Shown here piece by piece: positions 34,052 through 42,539 of a stretch of 64,000 nucleotides of DNA (the stretch's first letter is position 1; each line of letters opens with the position of its first letter). This DNA is from Streptomyces tanashiensis (GTDB taxonomy: Bacteria; Actinomycetota; Actinomycetes; Streptomycetales; Streptomycetaceae). The stretch is from contig NZ_BMRZ01000002.1 of assembly GCF_014648895.1 (NCBI RefSeq), positions 1,054,001 to 1,118,000 of the forward strand, in the 5' to 3' direction. The notes beneath the pieces were generated by a model. It saw only the letters and a program-made list of their open reading frames with translations, had not been told where the DNA came from and ran no database searches. The position numbers and the translations under genes are program-made.

Positions 34052-35326
34052 ATGCATGTCCTTGTAGTGCACAACCGCTACTCCTCGGCGCAGCCGAGCG
34101 GGGAGAACAGGGTCGTCGACGAGGAGGTGGGGCTGCTGCGCGCGGCCGGCCACCGCGTCGACCTGTTCGAGCGGCGCAGCGACGACATCGCCGTCAAGTC
34201 CCTGCTCGGCAAGGTCGCGGTGCCGCTGCTCGTGCCGTGGAACCCGGCGGTCCGTACGGAGCTCACGGCCCGGCTGCGCGCCGAGAGGCCGGACGTGGTC
34301 CACGTCCACAACGTGTTCCCGCTCCTGTCGCCCGCGGTGCTCGCCGCGTGCGCCGACGCCGGTGTGCCCGTCGTCGCCACGCTGCACAACTACACCCAGG
34401 TCTGCCCGCCCGGCACGCTGCACCGGGACGGGCGGCCGTGCACCGAGTGCGTCGGGACGGCCGCGGCGCTGCCCGCCGTCCGGCACGGCTGCTACCGGAA
34501 CTCCCGGCTCGCGACGGTGCCGCTGGCGGCGAGCATGACGCTCAACCGGCGCCGGTGGTGGTCGGGGGTGGACCGGTTCTTCTGCATCTCCGAGGCACAG
34601 CGCGACATCCTCGTGCGGTCGGGCATGCCGGCCGAACGGCTGGCGGTGAAGCACAACTTCGTGCCCGACCCGGGCGTCCGGCGGGAGGGCGACGGCGAGC
34701 ATGTGCTGTTCCTCGGGCGGCTCGCGGAGCCCAAGGGCGTGCGGCTGCTGATGGCCGCGTGGGACCAGCTCGCCACGGACGGCGGTGTGGGCGTGCCGCT
34801 CGTGATCGCCGGCGCCGGGCCGCTGGAGCCCGAGGTGTCCGCCTGGGCCGCGGGCCGGGACGACGTGCGGTACGCCGGTCTGTGGGACCCGGAGGAGTGC
34901 CGGAAGGGCGTCGCGCGGTCGGTCGCCGTGGTGGCCCCCTCGATGGCCCAGGAGACCTTCGGCCTGGTCGTCGCGGAGTCGATGGCGGCGGGGGTCCCGG
35001 CCGTGGCCGCCGGTCACGGCGCCTTCGTCGAACTCGTCGAGGACGGGGTGACCGGGCTGCTGCACGCGCCCGGCGATCCCGCCTCGCTGGCGGACCGGAT
35101 CCGCCGGATCACGGCCGGTCCGGACCGCAACCGGGAGATGGGCGAGGCGGCCCGGCGCCGTTACGAGAAGGGGTTCAGCCCGGCCGTCGGGCTGGAGCGC
35201 CTCGTGGAGGAGTACCGCACCGCGATCGCGGGTCGGTCGGGCGGCGCGGACAACGCGCCGCCGGCAGGGAACGAAGAAGCCGGCTCGTCGCGGGGCACCC
35301 GCGCGAGCGGAGATGGGGGGCACTAG
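34052..35326 (+). CDS. GT4-family glycosyltransferase
   Basis: 424 residues from ATG 34052, AGGAGG 10 bp upstream and inside the end of the previous gene. GT-B fold: N-terminal domain MHVLVVHNRY, VVHVHNVFPLLSP, ATLHNYTQVCP; C-terminal domain VLFLGRLAEPKGV and the E-x7-E region MAQETFGLVVAESMAAG. Cys residues in CPPGTLHRDGRPCTEC form a small insert seen in WcaL/Cap-like GT4 enzymes. It probably adds a sugar to the lipid-linked repeat unit; donor unknown. The C-terminal ~25 residues are low complexity. The stop abuts the next ATG with no gap. Confidence 0.88.
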   Translation: MHVLVVHNRYSSAQPSGENRVVDEEVGLLRAAGHRVDLFERRSDDIAVKSLLGKVAVPLLVPWNPAVRTELTARLRAERPDVVHVHNVFPLLSPAVLAACADAGVPVVATLHNYTQVCPPGTLHRDGRPCTECVGTAAALPAVRHGCYRNSRLATVPLAASMTLNRRRWWSGVDRFFCISEAQRDILVRSGMPAERLAVKHNFVPDPGVRREGDGEHVLFLGRLAEPKGVRLLMAAWDQLATDGGVGVPLVIAGAGPLEPEVSAWAAGRDDVRYAGLWDPEECRKGVARSVAVVAPSMAQETFGLVVAESMAAGVPAVAAGHGAFVELVEDGVTGLLHAPGDPASLADRIRRITAGPDRNREMGEAARRRYEKGFSPAVGLERLVEEYRTAIAGRSGGADNAPPAGNEEAGSSRGTRASGDGGH

Positions 35327-36562
35327 ATGACACGATGCCGACTCTGCGGTTCGGCGGCGCTGGCCAGCGTCGTCGATCTGGGGGCGACACCGCCGTGCGA
35401 GAGCTTTCTCGCGGCGGACCGACTGGACCGGCCGGAACCGGCGTACCCGCTGCACCTGCGGGTCTGCACCGACTGCTGGCTCGCGCAGATCCCCCCGCTG
35501 ATCACGCCGGAGGAGACCTTCCAGGAGTACGCGTACTTCTCCTCGTACTCGACCTCCTGGGTGGAGCACGCGCGCACGTTCGTCGCCGGCGCGGTGGAGC
35601 GGGTGGGGCTCGGCCCCGACGCCTTCGTGGTCGAGGTGGCGAGCAACGACGGGTACCTGCTGCGGCACGTGGTGGACCGGGGGATCCGCTGCCTCGGCGT
35701 CGAGCCGTCCGTGAACGTCGGTGCGGCGGCGCGGGACGCGGGTGTGCCCACGCTCACGGAGTTCCTGTCCCCGGAGACCGGTGCGGCCGTCCGCGCCGAG
35801 CACGGCCCGGCGGACCTGGTCGTCGCCAACAACGTGTACGCGCACATCCCCGACGTGGTCGGCTTCACCGAAGGGCTGCGCGCCCTGGTCGCGGACGACG
35901 GCTGGGTCTCCATCGAGGTGCAGCACCTGCTGACCCTGATCGAGGAGAACCAGTACGACACGATCTACCACGAGCACTTCCAGTACTACACGGTCGCCTC
36001 CGCGATCCGGGCGCTCGCGAGCGGCGGACTCACGCTCGTGGACGTCGAACTGCTGCCCACGCACGGCGGCTCCATCCGGCTGTGGGCGCGGCCTGCCGAG
36101 GTCGCCGGCGAGCCGAGCGGCCGGGTGGCCGAGGTGCTGGACCGGGAGAAGGCCGCCGGGCTCCAGGAGCTGTCCGGGTACGCGGAGTTCTCCGCCCGGG
36201 TGGCCAAGGTCCGCCGGGACCTGCTGCGGTTCCTCATCGACGCGGCCGAGCGGGGCGAGACGGTCGTCGGCTACGGCGCCCCGGGCAAGGGCAACACGCT
36301 GCTCAACCACTGCGGCATCCGGCCCGACCTGCTCGCGTACACGGTCGACCGCAACCCCTACAAGCACGGCAGGTTCACCCCGGGCACCCGGATCCCGATC
36401 CTGCCGCCCGAGCAGATAGCCGCCGACCGGCCGGACTACGTCCTCGTCCTCCCGTGGAACCTGCGGGACGAGCTGATCGAGCAGCTGTCCTTCGTGCACG
36501 AGTGGGGCGGCCGGCTGGTCTTCCCCATCCCGGAACTGAGCGTTGTCGAGGTGAAGGCATGA
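35327..36562 (+). CDS. SAM-dependent sugar C-methyltransferase (TylCIII/NovU-like)
   Basis: 411 residues. Zinc-binding N-terminus with C4-x2-C7 and C47-x2-C50 (PF08421), a Rossmann SAM domain with VEVASNDGYLL near residue 100, and a C-terminal PF08484 domain with GYGAPGKGNTLLNHCGI. This three-part layout is that of NDP-4-keto-hexose C-methyltransferases, which add a methyl branch at C3 or C5. It lies between a glycosyltransferase and a cytidylyltransferase gene, which suggests a branched, nucleotide-activated sugar made in this cluster. Its exact substrate is inference. ATGA overlap with the next gene. Confidence 0.85.
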   Translation: MTRCRLCGSAALASVVDLGATPPCESFLAADRLDRPEPAYPLHLRVCTDCWLAQIPPLITPEETFQEYAYFSSYSTSWVEHARTFVAGAVERVGLGPDAFVVEVASNDGYLLRHVVDRGIRCLGVEPSVNVGAAARDAGVPTLTEFLSPETGAAVRAEHGPADLVVANNVYAHIPDVVGFTEGLRALVADDGWVSIEVQHLLTLIEENQYDTIYHEHFQYYTVASAIRALASGGLTLVDVELLPTHGGSIRLWARPAEVAGEPSGRVAEVLDREKAAGLQELSGYAEFSARVAKVRRDLLRFLIDAAERGETVVGYGAPGKGNTLLNHCGIRPDLLAYTVDRNPYKHGRFTPGTRIPILPPEQIAADRPDYVLVLPWNLRDELIEQLSFVHEWGGRLVFPIPELSVVEVKA

Positions 36563-37353
36563 AGGTCGTCCTGTTCTGCGGCGGTTACGGGATGCGGATG
36601 CGCAACGGCACCTCCGACGACGTGCCCAAGCCGATGGCGATGGTCGGCCCGCGCCCGCTGATCTGGCACGTGATGCGCTACTACGCGCACTTCGGGCACA
36701 CCGAGTTCATCCTGTGCCTCGGGTACGGCGCGCACCACATCAAGGACTTCTTCCTCAACTACGAGGAGACGACGTCCAACGACTTCGTGCTGCGGGGCGG
36801 GCGGACCGAGCTGCTGTCCACCGACATATCCGACTGGACGATCACGTTCGCGCAGACCGGCATCGAGTCGCCGATCGGGGAGCGGCTGCGCCGGGTCCGG
36901 CACCATCTGGACGGGGACGAGATGTTCCTCGCCAACTACGCCGACGTGCTCACCGACGCCCCGCTGCCGGAGATGATCGACCGGTTCGCGCAGCGCGACG
37001 CCGGCGCGTCGATGATGGTGGTGCCGCCGCAGCAGTCCTTCCACTGCGTGGACCTGGGCGAGGACGGCCTGGTCGGGGGCATCACCGCGGTGAGCGACAT
37101 GCCGCTCTGGGAGAACGGCGGCTACTTCGTGCTCCGCCAGGAGGTCTTCGACCACATACCCGAGAACGGGGACCTGGTCGCCGACGGCTGTGCCCAACTG
37201 GCCAAGCGCGGGCGGCTGTCGGCCTTCCAGCACCGCGGCTTCTGGAAGCCGACCGACACCGTGAAGGAGCGGGCCGCCCTCGACGCCTCCTACGCCCGGG
37301 GCGACCGCCCCTGGGCCGTGTGGGAGCGGGACACCGCGGGGGCGACGGCGTGA
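36559..37353 (+). CDS. Glucose-1-phosphate cytidylyltransferase-like NDP-sugar synthase (RfbF-like)
   Basis: 264 residues; RfbF is about 257. Nucleotidyl-transferase signature CGGYGMRMRNG with downstream KPM; then IWHVMRYYAHFGHTEFILCLGYGAHHIKDFF split over the fold, TGIESPIGERLRRVRHHL and FWKPTDTVKE all track RfbF rather than RmlA or GalU. The product is therefore probably CDP-glucose or a related CDP-sugar. No RfbG-type 4,6-dehydratase follows in the cluster. Overlaps at both ends (ATGA before, GTGA after) mean tight co-translation with the methyltransferase and PIG-L genes. Confidence 0.85.
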   Translation: MKVVLFCGGYGMRMRNGTSDDVPKPMAMVGPRPLIWHVMRYYAHFGHTEFILCLGYGAHHIKDFFLNYEETTSNDFVLRGGRTELLSTDISDWTITFAQTGIESPIGERLRRVRHHLDGDEMFLANYADVLTDAPLPEMIDRFAQRDAGASMMVVPPQQSFHCVDLGEDGLVGGITAVSDMPLWENGGYFVLRQEVFDHIPENGDLVADGCAQLAKRGRLSAFQHRGFWKPTDTVKERAALDASYARGDRPWAVWERDTAGATA

Positions 37354-37997
37354 TCCGGCTCGGAACGGGGCGCCTGGACCGGATCGTCGCGGTGGGCGCG
37401 CACTGCGACGACATCGCCATCGGCGCCGGCGGAACGCTCCTCACGATGTGCCTCGCGCGGCCCGGTCTCCGGGTCGACGCGCTGGTGCTCTCCGGCGGTG
37501 GCGGCGAGCGGGAGGAGGAGGAGCGGGCCGCGCTGGCCGCCTTCTGCCCGGGCGCCGACCTGCGGCTGACCGTGCTCAAGCTGCCGGACGGCCGGCTGCC
37601 CACGCACTGGGACGAGGCCAAGGCCGCGGTGGAGGAGCTGCGCGCGGGGACGGAGCCCGATCTCGTCCTGGCCCCGCGCACGGACGACGCGCACCAGGAC
37701 CACCGCGGCCTGGCGCAGCTGATGCCCACCGCGTTCCGCGACCATCTCGTGCTCGGCTACGAGATCGTCAAGTGGGACGGCGACCTCGGCCGTCCTTCGG
37801 CGTACCAGCCGCTGACGCCGGAGATCGCCGAGGAGAAGGTGCGGCTGCTGCAGGAGCACTACCCCTCGCAGCGGCACCGGCCCTGGTACGACCGGGAGGC
37901 CTTCCTCGGCCTCGCGCGGATCCGCGGAATCGAATGCCACGCGCGCTACGCCGAGGCGTTCGCCGTCACCAAACTCACTCTCGATCTGGGGGAATGA
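37350..37997 (+). CDS. PIG-L family deacetylase
   Basis: 215 residues from GTG 37350 (GTGA overlap). The zinc-binding AHCDD motif, here VGAHCDDIAIGAGGTL, is close to the N-terminus, and the third ligand region is APRTDDAHQDHRG. Family members remove N-acetyl groups from GlcNAc-type sugars in lipids, mycothiol or polysaccharide precursors. In this cluster it may expose an amine on a sugar nucleotide or lipid-linked intermediate. The AHCDD form, in place of the usual AHPDD, is a small change next to the catalytic Asp. It ends 3 bp before the epimerase gene. Confidence 0.87.
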   Translation: MIRLGTGRLDRIVAVGAHCDDIAIGAGGTLLTMCLARPGLRVDALVLSGGGGEREEEERAALAAFCPGADLRLTVLKLPDGRLPTHWDEAKAAVEELRAGTEPDLVLAPRTDDAHQDHRGLAQLMPTAFRDHLVLGYEIVKWDGDLGRPSAYQPLTPEIAEEKVRLLQEHYPSQRHRPWYDREAFLGLARIRGIECHARYAEAFAVTKLTLDLGE

Positions 37998-38000
37998 ACC

Positions 38001-39026
38001 TTGCGCGTACTGCTGACCGGACACCAGGGCTACCTGGGCACCGTGATGGCCCCTGTCCTCGCGGCCGCCGGGCACGAGGTCGTCGGCCTCGACGCCGGAC
38101 TGTTCGCCGACTGCGTCCTCGGCCCGCAGCCCGCCGACCCGTCCGGGCACCGGGTGGACCTGCGCGACGTCACGGCCGAGCACGTGGCCGGCGTGGACGC
38201 CGTCATCCACCTGGCCGCGCTGTCCAACGACCCGCTGGGGTCGCTGGCGCCGGAGCTCACCTACGACATCAACCACCACGCCTCCGTGCGCCTCGCCCGG
38301 CTCGCCCGCGACGCCGGTGTGCGGCGCTTCCTGTACGCGTCGACGTGCTCCGTCTACGGCGCCGCCGGCGGGGACGAGCTGGTGGCCGAGGACGCCCCGC
38401 TGCGCCCGGTGACGCCCTACGCGGAGTCCAAGGTGCGGGTGGAGGACGACCTGCACGCGCTGGCCGACGACGACTTCACCCCGGTGTACATGCGCAACGC
38501 CACCGCCTTCGGCCACTCGCCCCGGCTCCGTGCCGACATCGTGCTGAACAACCTGGTGGGGCACGCCCTCCTGTCCGGGGAGGTCCTCGTCCTGTCCGAC
38601 GGCACCCCCTGGCGCCCGCTGGTGCACGCCGCCGACATCGCACGGGCCTTCACGGCCGCGCTGACCGCGCCCCGCGACGCGGTGCACGACCGGGCGTTCA
38701 ACATCGGCAGCGAGACCAACAACGTCACGATCGCCGAGATCGCCGAGCAGGTCGCCGAGGCGGTGTCCGGCGCGAAGGTGGTGATCACCGGGGAGAACGG
38801 GGCCGACCCGCGGTCGTACCGGGTGGACTTCTCCCGGTTCCGCGCCGCGATCCCCGGCTTCGACTGCGAGTGGACGGTGAAGCGCGGCGCGCTCGAACTC
38901 GCGGACGCCTACCGGGAACACGGGCTGACGCGGGAGGACTTCGAGCGGCGCTTCACCCGCCTCGCCGTGCTGCGCGCGGCGTCCGAGGCCGGCTCCGTCG
39001 ACGACACCCTGCGGTGGCGCCGATGA
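38001..39026 (+). CDS. NAD-dependent epimerase/dehydratase (extended SDR)
   Basis: 341 residues from TTG 38001 with GGGGGAA upstream. NAD motif LTGHQGYLG (GxxGxxG), then YASTCSVYG and catalytic Y-x3-K in PYAESKVRVE. The STDEVYG acid/base pair of sugar 4,6-dehydratases is replaced by STCSVYG, so this is more likely an epimerase or a ketoreductase than the missing dehydratase. The C-terminal substrate region PWRPLVHAADIARAF is typical of sugar-nucleotide enzymes. Coupled by ATGA to the DUF4910 gene and probably acts on the CDP-sugar made upstream. Confidence 0.87.
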   Translation: MRVLLTGHQGYLGTVMAPVLAAAGHEVVGLDAGLFADCVLGPQPADPSGHRVDLRDVTAEHVAGVDAVIHLAALSNDPLGSLAPELTYDINHHASVRLARLARDAGVRRFLYASTCSVYGAAGGDELVAEDAPLRPVTPYAESKVRVEDDLHALADDDFTPVYMRNATAFGHSPRLRADIVLNNLVGHALLSGEVLVLSDGTPWRPLVHAADIARAFTAALTAPRDAVHDRAFNIGSETNNVTIAEIAEQVAEAVSGAKVVITGENGADPRSYRVDFSRFRAAIPGFDCEWTVKRGALELADAYREHGLTREDFERRFTRLAVLRAASEAGSVDDTLRWRR

Positions 39027-40297
39027 CGGCGCCCGGCGAGGAGATGCACGCGCTGGTGGAGCGGCTGTACCCGCTCTGCCGGAGCATCACCGGGGACGGT
39101 GTGCGCGCCACCCTGGACATCGTCGGCGAGTACCTCCCGCTCCAGGTGCACGAGGTGCCGACCGGGACCCAGGTGCTCGACTGGACGGTGCCTCAGGAGT
39201 GGAACATCCGGGACGCCTACGTCGCCGACGCCACCGGCCGCCGGGTCGTCGACTTCGCCGCGTCCAGCCTGCACGTGCTCGGCTACAGCGTGCCGGTGTC
39301 GCGGACCATGCCGCTGTCCGAGCTGCGCGCGCACCTGCACACCCTGCCGGACCGTCCGGCCTGGGTGCCGTACCGCACGAGCTACTACAAGCCGGAGTGG
39401 GGGTTCTGCCTGGCCCAGGAGACCCTGGACGCGCTGCCGGACGGCGACTACGAGGTGTGCGTCGACTCCACCCTGGAGGACGGCCACCTCACCTACGCCG
39501 AGCACGTGGTCCCCGGGCAGGTCGCCGAGGAGGTGATCGTCTCCTGCCACGTCTGCCACCCGTCGCTGGCCAACGACAACCTGGCGGGCATCGCGGTGGC
39601 GACGTTCCTGGCCCGGTCGCTGGCGGAGCGGACGCCGTACTACACGTACCGCTTCATCTTCGCGCCCGGCACCATCGGGGCGATCACCTGGCTGGCCCGC
39701 AACGCCGAGCGGGTGGACCAGGTGAAGCACGGGCTGGTGCTGGCCTGCGCGGGCGACTCGGGGCAGCTGACGTACAAGCGGAGCCGGCGCGGCGACGCGG
39801 AGATCGACCGGGTGATGAGGCACGTCCTCACCGCCACCGGACGCCCGCACACCGTCGACGAGTTCACACCGTACGGCTACGACGAGCGGCAGTACTGCTC
39901 GCCCGGGTTCGACCTCGGCGTGGGCTCGCTCAGCCGGACCCCGTACGCGGGCTACCCCGAGTACCACACCTCGGCGGACAACCCGGACTTCGTCTCCCCG
40001 GAGGCCATGGAGGACACGCTCGCCGTCTGCCGCGAGGCCTTCGCCGTCCTCGACCGCAACCGCCGCTACGTCAACCTCAGTCCGTACGGCGAACCCCAGC
40101 TGGGCAGGCGAGGGCTGTACGACGCGCTCGGCGGCCGCAGCGACACCAAGGAGGCCCAGATGGCCATGCTCTGGGTGCTCAGCCTCTCCGACGGCGAGCA
40201 CGATCTGCTGGACGTCGCCGAACGGTCCGGGCTGCCGTTCGACACGGTCGCCGCGGCGGCCGACGCCCTGGGCGCCGCGGAGCTGATCAAGGCATGA
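39023..40297 (+). CDS. DUF4910/DUF2172 aminopeptidase-like protein with C-terminal winged helix
   Basis: 424 residues. M28-like zinc peptidase fold interrupted by an insert domain; candidate metal ligands lie in SCHVCHPSLANDNLAG, GYDERQYCSPG and EYHTSADNPDF. The last ~65 residues (SDGEHDLLDVAERSG, FDTVAAAADALG) form a winged helix of the HTH_47 type. Relatives sit in sugar clusters with cytidylyltransferase, PIG-L and methyltransferase genes and have no proven activity. Hydrolysis of an amide or acyl group on a sugar is possible, as is a purely binding role. ATGA overlaps on both sides. Confidence 0.85.
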   Translation: MTAPGEEMHALVERLYPLCRSITGDGVRATLDIVGEYLPLQVHEVPTGTQVLDWTVPQEWNIRDAYVADATGRRVVDFAASSLHVLGYSVPVSRTMPLSELRAHLHTLPDRPAWVPYRTSYYKPEWGFCLAQETLDALPDGDYEVCVDSTLEDGHLTYAEHVVPGQVAEEVIVSCHVCHPSLANDNLAGIAVATFLARSLAERTPYYTYRFIFAPGTIGAITWLARNAERVDQVKHGLVLACAGDSGQLTYKRSRRGDAEIDRVMRHVLTATGRPHTVDEFTPYGYDERQYCSPGFDLGVGSLSRTPYAGYPEYHTSADNPDFVSPEAMEDTLAVCREAFAVLDRNRRYVNLSPYGEPQLGRRGLYDALGGRSDTKEAQMAMLWVLSLSDGEHDLLDVAERSGLPFDTVAAAADALGAAELIKA

Positions 40298-41595
40298 CGG
40301 CGATACCCACCGAGGGGGAGACGACGACACCGGCGGACCGTCGGACCGCCAAGCGGGCCATCGCGGGCCGGCTGTCCTGGGGGCTGGCCGACCAGGCGGC
40401 CTCCAGCATGTCCAACTTCGCGGTGGGGATCTACGTGGCGCGCTCGCTGGGGCTGACCGCGTTCGGCGTGTTCAGCCTGGCCTGGGTGACGTACGGCGTG
40501 GTGCTCAACGTCTCCCGGGGCCTGGCCACCGATCCGCTCGTGGTGCGCTTCAGCGGCGTGCCGGCCTCGTCCTGGCGCGCGGCGGTGGCCAGGTCGTCGG
40601 GTACCGCGCTCGGCGTCGGTGCCGCCCTCGGCGCCGTGTCCCTCCTGGTCGGCCTCGCTCTCGGCGGCCGGGTGGGAACGGCGTTCGCCTGCCTCGGCGT
40701 CGTCCTGCCGGGACTGCTGCTGCAGGACGCCTGGCGGTTCGCCTTCTTCGCCGCCGGCGCGGGACGGAAGGCGTTCGTCAACGACATGGTCTGGGGCGTC
40801 GCGCTCGTCCCGGCCATGGTGGTGGCGGCCCGGGTGGGCAGCGTGGCGGCCTTCGTGCTCGCCTGGGGCGCGTCCGCCGCGGTGGCCGCCGCGTACGGCT
40901 GGTTCCAGTCCGGCATCCGGCCCCGGCCGGCCGGGGCGCGCGCGTGGCTGCGCGAGCACCACGACCTCGGCTCCCGGTACCTCGTCGAGAACGTCACCAA
41001 CAGCGGCGCGAGCCAGCTCAGGGCGTACGGGCTCGGCGCGATCGTCGGGGTCGGCGCGGTGGGGGTGATCCGCGGCGCAGAGCTCCTGCTCGGCCCGTTC
41101 CTCGCCGTGCTGATGGGGCTCTCCCTGGTCACGGTCGCGGAGGCGGCACGGGTGCTGCGGCGTGCCCCGCACCGGCTCGGCGCGTTCTGCCTGCTGCTCG
41201 GCGGCGGGCAGGCCGTCGCCGCGCTGCTCTGGGGCGGGGCGCTGCTGCTCGTTCCGGACCGGGCCGGGGAGCTCGTGCTCGGCGGCGTCTGGAGCGCCGC
41301 CTCGGAGCTCATCGTGCCGGTCACGGTCGGCGTCGCCGGTGCCGGTCTCGGCACCGGCGCGGCGGCCGGGCTGCGCGCGCTCGGCGCGGCCCGGCACAGC
41401 CTGCGCAGCCAGCTGATCGCCTCCGCCTGTTACGTCGTCGGCGGGCTCGGCGGCGCCGCCACGGCCGGCACGGTCGGCTCGGCCTGGGGCGTCGCCGCCG
41501 CGACCGTCTGCGGCTCCGCCGTGTGGTGGCTGCAGCTGCACGTGGCCCTGCGCGAGCACCACCAGAACTCGATCACCGAAGTGAGGACCACATGA
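40294..41595 (+). CDS. Wzx-type polysaccharide flippase (MOP superfamily)
   Basis: 433 residues from ATG 40294. About twelve membrane spans, beginning after GRLSWGLADQAASSMSNFAVGI split over TM1, the RfbX-like N-terminus, with ARSLGLTAFGVFSLAW following. Few charges in the spans and a polar residue pattern typical of lipid-linked oligosaccharide flippases (PF01943/PF13440). It would move the undecaprenyl-PP repeat unit to the outer face for the Wzy-like protein. It is the only flippase in the cluster. Stop and next start overlap as ATGA. Confidence 0.85.
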   Translation: MTAIPTEGETTTPADRRTAKRAIAGRLSWGLADQAASSMSNFAVGIYVARSLGLTAFGVFSLAWVTYGVVLNVSRGLATDPLVVRFSGVPASSWRAAVARSSGTALGVGAALGAVSLLVGLALGGRVGTAFACLGVVLPGLLLQDAWRFAFFAAGAGRKAFVNDMVWGVALVPAMVVAARVGSVAAFVLAWGASAAVAAAYGWFQSGIRPRPAGARAWLREHHDLGSRYLVENVTNSGASQLRAYGLGAIVGVGAVGVIRGAELLLGPFLAVLMGLSLVTVAEAARVLRRAPHRLGAFCLLLGGGQAVAALLWGGALLLVPDRAGELVLGGVWSAASELIVPVTVGVAGAGLGTGAAAGLRALGAARHSLRSQLIASACYVVGGLGGAATAGTVGSAWGVAAATVCGSAVWWLQLHVALREHHQNSITEVRTT

Positions 41596-42539
41596 CCGCC
41601 CGACCCCGGCTCAGCATCGGCCTGCCCGTGTACAACGGCGAGGAGTACCTCGCCGAATCGCTCGACGCCCTGCTCGGGCAGACGTACGAGGACTTCGAGC
41701 TGGTCATCTCCGACAACGCCTCGACCGACGGTACGCAGGACATCTCCCGCCGGTACGCCGAGAAGGACTCGCGCATCCGGTACATCCGGCTGCCGCGCAA
41801 CATCGGCGCCGCGCCGAACCACAACTACGTGTTCACCGAGTGCCGTGGCGAGCTGTTCAAGTGGGCCTCGCACGACGACCTGTACGCCCGGGACCTGCTG
41901 CGGCGCTGTGTGGAGGCGCTGGACGAGCGGCCGGACGTGATCCTCGCCCACGCCGACCAGGCGGTCATCGACGAGGACGGCCAGGTGAAGGTCCCGTACG
42001 AGTACACGCTGGCGACGGCCTCCCCGTCGGCGCCCGAGCGGTTCCGCAGCATGCTGTTCGAGCCCGGCGGCGACGACTTCTACGGGGTGATGCGGGCCGA
42101 GGTGCTGCGCCGGGTGAAGCCGCACGACAGCTACCACCACGCGGACCGCACGTTCGTCTCCGAGATCGGCCTGCACGGACCCTTCCACCAGGTGCCGGAA
42201 CTGCTGTACTTCCGTCGCGACCACCCCACCCGCGCCGAGCGGGCCAACCCCTCCAAGCGCTCCCGGTGCGTCAACCTGGACCCGCGCCGGGCCGGCCCGC
42301 TCCACCCGACGCCGCGGCTGCTCGCCGAGTACGTCTGGGGCTTCGTCTCGGCGATCCAGCGGGCGCCGCTGTCCGCCGCCGACCGCCGCGCCTGCTACGG
42401 CCACCTGGCCGCGTGGGCGACCAGCCGGGCCCGGCCGGGCGCCGGCGAGCGGGTCGAGGACCGCGCCCCGGTCGACCCGGCGCGGCTCACCGTCTCCGTC
42501 GACGACCTCGTCGCCGGGCGGGAGGGCCGGCGCGCATGA
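41592..42539 (+). CDS. GT2-family glycosyltransferase
   Basis: 315 residues. GT-A fold start LSIGLPVYNGEEYLAESLD, nucleotide-binding SDNASTDGT, and a variant DxD region FKWASHDDLY (DD) where donor sugar and metal bind. The C-terminal ~90 residues are family-specific and Pro/Ala/Arg-rich. It is cytoplasmic and without membrane segments. The only inverting GT2 in the cluster; with the priming enzyme and two GT4 enzymes it makes a repeat unit of up to four sugars plausible. ATGA overlap with the pyruvyl transferase gene. Confidence 0.87.
   Translation: MTARPRLSIGLPVYNGEEYLAESLDALLGQTYEDFELVISDNASTDGTQDISRRYAEKDSRIRYIRLPRNIGAAPNHNYVFTECRGELFKWASHDDLYARDLLRRCVEALDERPDVILAHADQAVIDEDGQVKVPYEYTLATASPSAPERFRSMLFEPGGDDFYGVMRAEVLRRVKPHDSYHHADRTFVSEIGLHGPFHQVPELLYFRRDHPTRAERANPSKRSRCVNLDPRRAGPLHPTPRLLAEYVWGFVSAIQRAPLSAADRRACYGHLAAWATSRARPGAGERVEDRAPVDPARLTVSVDDLVAGREGRRA

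Noticed and set aside
38001..39026. CDP-glucose 4,6-dehydratase
   Set aside because: The catalytic Asp-Glu pair after the Thr of the dehydratase motif is replaced by Cys-Ser (STCSVYG).
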